A DNA stretch of 64,000 nucleotides from Neodontobutis hainanensis (lineage: Eukaryota > Chordata > Actinopteri > Gobiiformes > Odontobutidae). The position numbers and the translations under genes were made by a program. This document shows, one piece after another, positions 56,110-64,000 of the stretch. How positions within the stretch are numbered: position 1 is the stretch's first letter; the number at the start of each line of letters is the position of its first letter. Location: positions 1 through 64,000 of the forward strand of contig JALDNG010004610.1 in the NCBI GenBank assembly GCA_024349245.1, written 5' to 3'. The notes beneath the pieces are model-generated. The model saw only the letters and a list, made by a program, of their open reading frames with translations, had not been told where the DNA came from and searched no databases.

Positions 56110-56376
56110 AATAATAATAATAATAATCTTTATTTTTATATAGCGCTTTTCCACCTACTGTAGTAGGCACTCAAAGCGCTTTACACACATTAAACTATTA
56201 CCAGTGTTACAGAACTTCACTGGAGGCAATGTAAGTTAAGTGTCTTGCCCAAGGACACAACGACAGTATGTGGGGAGGCGGGATGTTATGATGTGTTGGG
56301 ATGTTTGGCGGGGATCGAGCGCCCACCCGCCGGTCGAAGGACGGCCGCTCTACCCACTGAGCTATACTGCCGCCTC
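56110..56376 (-). mobile_element. tRNA-derived SINE
   Basis: The minus-strand head GGCGGCAGTATAGCTCAGTG followed by GGTAGAG is box A. The box B region is GCTCGATCCCC. The body has AGTGTCTTGCCCAAGGACAC (plus strand), and the tail ends in an ATT repeat at 56110-56126. Nearly full-length copy of the family seen at 2252 and 20618. Confidence 0.9.
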
Positions 56377-56639
56377 AAGGTACGCACAGTGCATACAGCC
56401 GTACAGCTTCCTGTTCCTGCTGCCACATCATAGATCACAAGAGGCCGGTGAGCCCAGTGTTCGACTCACGCGGTTGGCTTGGCGCGATTCAAAGTGGATT
56501 TACCAACAATCCAGCTGCAGCACAAGGTTAACTTAATAAATCTCTTCTACAAAATACTGTGTTTAAACAAATAATCTCAGAAGATTTCACAAACTTCTTT
56601 TAGATTAATGTTGGTTCTGCAAAAAATGGGCACAATATA

Positions 56640-57245
56640 GGATAATTGCAAAATTATTACTGAAGCATTTAAAAAGAAGAGACAAGATAGGGAGACAATT
56701 GAGAGGCTGGAAAATAAGATACATCAAAAAAGAGAGACTTTCAGAAAACTTTATTGAAGGTTGATTATTCCATGTTTTGAGCTTAAAGCTCAGAGAAGGT
56801 GGAAACTTTGGGCTAGACAGCTGAAAAAGCAGTAGAATGCAATTGATGGTATTAAAGCTAGTAATGGAAAAATTGTTACTTCAGCCAAGGATATTAACCA
56901 GGTGTTTATGGAGTTTTACAAAAAGCTTTATACATCTGATAGTGTTTAGCCATGAACAACTGAAAACATGGTTTTCCAAGATCTTTTTTCCTAGTCTGTC
57001 GCCAGAACAAGTACAGCATTTGGAAGCTCTAATTAGAGAGGAGGATGTTCGGAAAGCCATTCGGTCAATGCACTCAAGCAAGGCTCCAGGATTAGATGGT
57101 TTTCCTGTTGAGTATTACAAACTGTACATTTGATATCTTAGCGCCTGTATTATCAGTTTGTCAGCTGCTGAATACTTTGAATGAATCAGTAAGAATAATA
57201 GAAATGTATTCTCAAGAAGGGAAAGGATTCTCTAGACCCAGCTAT
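56640..57245 (+). mobile_element. L1-like LINE fragment
   Basis: Plus-strand pieces of L1-type ORF2: ending FMEFYKKLYTSD in a broken frame (~56905), then FSKIFFPSLSPEQVQHLEAL, IREEDVRKAIRSMHSSKAPG and LDGFPVEYYK (56990-57120). It ends near 57240 with codons resembling DPASYRPISL. Frame breaks make it non-functional. Confidence 0.82.
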
Positions 57246-57257
57246 TCACCAGCCCAT

Positions 57258-57380
57258 TAGTCTGACTCAGAGATGGGGACTCTGGCTCTAGTCGCACTTA
57301 AGTTGCTGCAGACAGAGACTAGGAATCGTGGTCCAAAGAGTCGGGACTTGACTTGGACTCGCAGTTTTGGACAATAAACT
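57258..57380. repeat. GACTTG/ACTCG-type repeat fragment
   Basis: The segment with AGTCGGGACTTGACTTGGAC is related in composition to the block at 59650-60080 and to a common fish repeat built of 'gacttg' words. No ends are defined. Confidence 0.45.
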
Positions 57381-57879
57381 TTTTTACACCCGCTTGCATG
57401 GATGCCTGCTCGGCACTTGCTCCCCCTCTTCCCCTCTCTGAGCCGGGAGAGCATTGACAGTGATGTGTTCTACTGCGCCAACAAAACTACTCAAAACAAA
57501 TCCCATGGCTGGAATGTCTCCGGCTGCTCCATTGCCGTTTAAAATAAGTTTTGTCTATAAACAGTTTACACAGAGCCAAATCTGTGGAGTACAAATAAAG
57601 GACGCCAAGACAACAACTTCCAAACGGATTGATGAGTTAGAAATGTACGAGTGAACGTTGGCAAACCTGATGATAAGCTAAACTTGGGATAATATACTAT
57701 TTAATGTTCTACATTTAAATTTGTGTTGGCCGTATAGTGTATTTTTATTCTTACAACTGAGGAGCTGTGTTTGAAGGTTTCATTTGATGATGACAGAAGT
57801 AAGCTGCTCTGCTATTTGAAAATGCCTGCGCTTGTGCTTAATGCCGCTTCATATAAAGTAATGTCAGACAGTCTGTATA

Positions 57880-58660
57880 GGTCACTAAAATCATTTTAGG
57901 GATATCTGGGAGCACATTGACACTCCACAGCGGTATTAGCAAAGTGTTTTGTGGACTGATGAAACTAAGATTGAACTATTTAGAAAAAACACACAGCTAC
58001 ATCTGGCAACAAAAGGACACGGCAAATCATGAAAACATCATCCCAACTGTAAAGTATAGAGGAGGAAACATCATGATTCTGGCCTGCTTTGCTGCATCAG
58101 GGCCTGGCCAGCTTCAGTTATTGAGTGGAAGATGAATTTGCAAGTATATCAGACAATTGTTCAGGATAAAGTGAGTATGTCTGTACGTCAGATAAAACTG
58201 TGTAGAAGGTGATGCAACAGGACAACAACCCAAAACACCAGAGAAAGTCCACAGCAGAATGGCTTCAGAAAACCTAAATCAGCCTTTGGAGTGGCCAAGT
58301 CAGAGCCCAGACCTCGACCCAGTAGAGATGCTCTGGTTGACTTGAAGAGGGCCATTAACATGAGCCGGATAAAGAACATGACAGAGCTAAAGCCCTTGAA
58401 TGGGCTAAAATTCCTCCTCAACAATGTGCAGATCTGATCCACAGCTACAAGAATCGACTGGTTGAGGTTATTGCTGCCAAAAGGGGGGGGGTTAACAGTT
58501 ATTAATTGTAAGGGTTCACTTACTTTTCCTACTGCCATTTTGAATGTGCCATTTTATGACACATTATGTTTGTCAATACCCTTGACTTAGACAAACACAA
58601 ATTTATTCAGAAAACCCTGAAATTCCAAAAGGTTCACATACTTTTTTTGCCACTGTATTA
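57880..58660 (+). mobile_element. Tc1-like transposon, 3' half
   Basis: Plus-strand pieces, across frameshifts: KVFCGLMKLRLNYLEKTHSY, ENIIPTVKYRGGNIMILACF, AASGPGQLQLLSG, then the codons for QQDNNPKH- and RPQSPDLDPVE-like boxes. The right end TTCACATACTTTTTTTGCCA with CTGTA is the terminal repeat. The 5' half is missing. It differs from the other Tc1 family here. Confidence 0.83.
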
Positions 58661-59640
58661 TTACACACCAGTCAAACTTCATAGAATGGGGTTTGACTGG
58701 GTCTTTGAAATGTCAGAATGACCCACCTTCTGGGTCCTTTTTAGAATGTCCTTTTTGGAAAATAATTATTAAAACTATTGGAGAAAGGTTAGATATGCCA
58801 TTACCAGAGACTCCCCAGCTGTCTTTTAGGAGACTGGTCTCTTTTACCTCCAGGGCTGTCTAAAGCATAGTCTGCCTTGGCGCAGGCTGGGTTTATCACA
58901 GTGCCCCATAATAAAAGTATTATCATGCATAAATCCCATATGTGTGCGTATAGTGCAAAGTGTTAGCCTACTTCTACATTTATATTTTCACAATCAAATT
59001 GAATTGATTAAGAATGTTTTACTATGTCAAAGAGCATTCAAATACTGTAGCTCATATCCTTATGGCAATATTCAAAATAGTTATTGCATTTTGTTTGTAA
59101 TATTGTGTTGTTCTAAATTTCTCTTCTAGGCTAAACTGCTGAATGTTCTGGACTATAGCTGTGCATTCTATAGTGTTTATTGAAAGAGGAGATGAGCAAA
59201 ACTAAGCAACCAACCCTCTAATTATCACTTTTAAACTAGCACCCAACCTTAAAAACAAAGTCAAGCTGGTGAGAAGTGCTTCTTCTGTGACCATGTCCTA
59301 TATTCAGTAACCCAGGAGGACTATGGGCCTGGATCTAAATTGTATTTCCAAGAACTTGTGTCTTTAGGGCTCCTTGTCATAAGCTGTTACTTTCTGTTCT
59401 TTCGGGAACATTCAGGGAGTGCTTGCAGTTGTGCACATGTCAGTACTTGTCTTGTTTTGACACATAATCATCAGGTATGATGAAAACACACGCACAATAG
59501 TAGTTCTGAAGAAGTTATTAGGTCTCCAGTATGTTGGGAAAACACAGTGTGTTAAAGGTTGAAAATGACGTGCAATAACTGACTGTTTCTGTTCAGATAT
59601 GGAAGTAATACAAGGCTCTGGTTCTGGAGTTCATGCCTGT
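58661..59640. other. unassigned intergenic DNA
   Basis: A short stretch after 58700 reads like a LINE piece (AGAATGTCCTTTTTGGAAAA), not further assignable. The rest is plain AT-rich sequence. Confidence 0.35.
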
Positions 59641-59649
59641 GAATCAGAG

Positions 59650-60080
59650 GTCACATGACTTGACTCAAGTACAACTTAAGTTGCAAATTTTAGGACTTGA
59701 GACTTGCTTGACAAATATTTAATATAAGACTTGACTTTGACATTCATGACTCGAGACTTGACTCAGACAAGAGTTAAAAGTCTCAAAATAACTTGTAACT
59801 TGTAATAACTTATGTTTATATTTCAGTTACATTTTAGGCTATGTAAAATTTTTACATTCATGTTTTATTTTTATTGTTTTAACAACTCAGATGTGGACTC
59901 CTTTTGAACTCCCATAGTTCATAATTACTGTAGTCAAACATTTGTGTGACGTGCCAGTGACTTGCTTGACCAAAGCTACAACTTGACTTGACCTGCTTTT
60001 AACAAAATTGACTTGGACTTGCTTGAAGGTTAAGACTTGAAACTTACTTTTGACTTGCACATGTGTGACTTACTCTCACC
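59650..60080. repeat. GACTTG-rich degenerate repeat block
   Basis: The hexamer GACTTG and near variants (ACTTGA, GACTCG) recur about twenty times over ~430 bases, dense in two parts (59655-59810 and 59955-60075) with a plain AT-rich centre. The outer parts look like degenerate inverted arms (GTCACATGACTTGACTCAAG on the left; GACTTGCACATGTGTGACTT on the right). Confidence 0.7.

Positions 60081-64000
<3,920 letters not shown>

Overview
This window is nuclear DNA of a ray-finned (teleost-type) fish. Genes are split by introns with GT/AG borders, intergenic DNA is AT-rich, and the interspersed repeats (Tc1/mariner elements, tRNA-derived SINEs, L2/CR1-like and other LINEs, a gypsy LTR element, long (TA)n tracts) are those typical of fish genomes. 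The species cannot be named from the sequence.

Layout. (1) 1-3100 is repeat-dominated: a decayed LINE and a Tc1 element split by a tRNA-derived SINE. (2) 3176-30668, minus strand, is most of vwde (von Willebrand factor D and EGF domain-containing protein). I place 20 coding exons, from a signal-peptide exon at 30608-30668 through a VWD domain (exons 8-10) to C-terminal EGF-type exons; splice phases agree across all junctions. The 3' end lies off the left edge. Exons 2 and 17 each carry a frame-breaking indel. (3) Intron 4 of vwde (14657-22974) holds a decayed L2-like LINE and a four-level nest: a Tc1 element, a gypsy LTR element inside it with a 5-bp target duplication, and a SINE and a LINE inside that. 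(4) 30600-31000 is the CpG-rich vwde 5' end. (5) 37393-41129, plus strand, is a four-exon gene for a 239-residue protein I cannot assign to a named family. (6) 42900-46071, plus strand, is arl4a, with GC-box promoter, upstream non-coding exon(s) and a single coding exon that has lost 10 bases and so its frame. (7) 46072-64000 has no recognisable gene: decayed transposons, a SINE, L1-like and L2-like fragments, a GACTTG-rich repeat and a long (TA)n tract.

vwde next to arl4a matches the vertebrate gene order I recall around human 7p21 (VWDE, SCIN, ARL4A, ETV1), which supports both identifications. The genes do not form a pathway: vwde encodes a secreted multidomain protein, arl4a a small GTPase, and the middle gene is unknown. 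The most notable observations are the three coding-frame breaks in two neighbouring genes (true lesions or assembly indels), the unassigned four-exon gene, and the transposon nesting.
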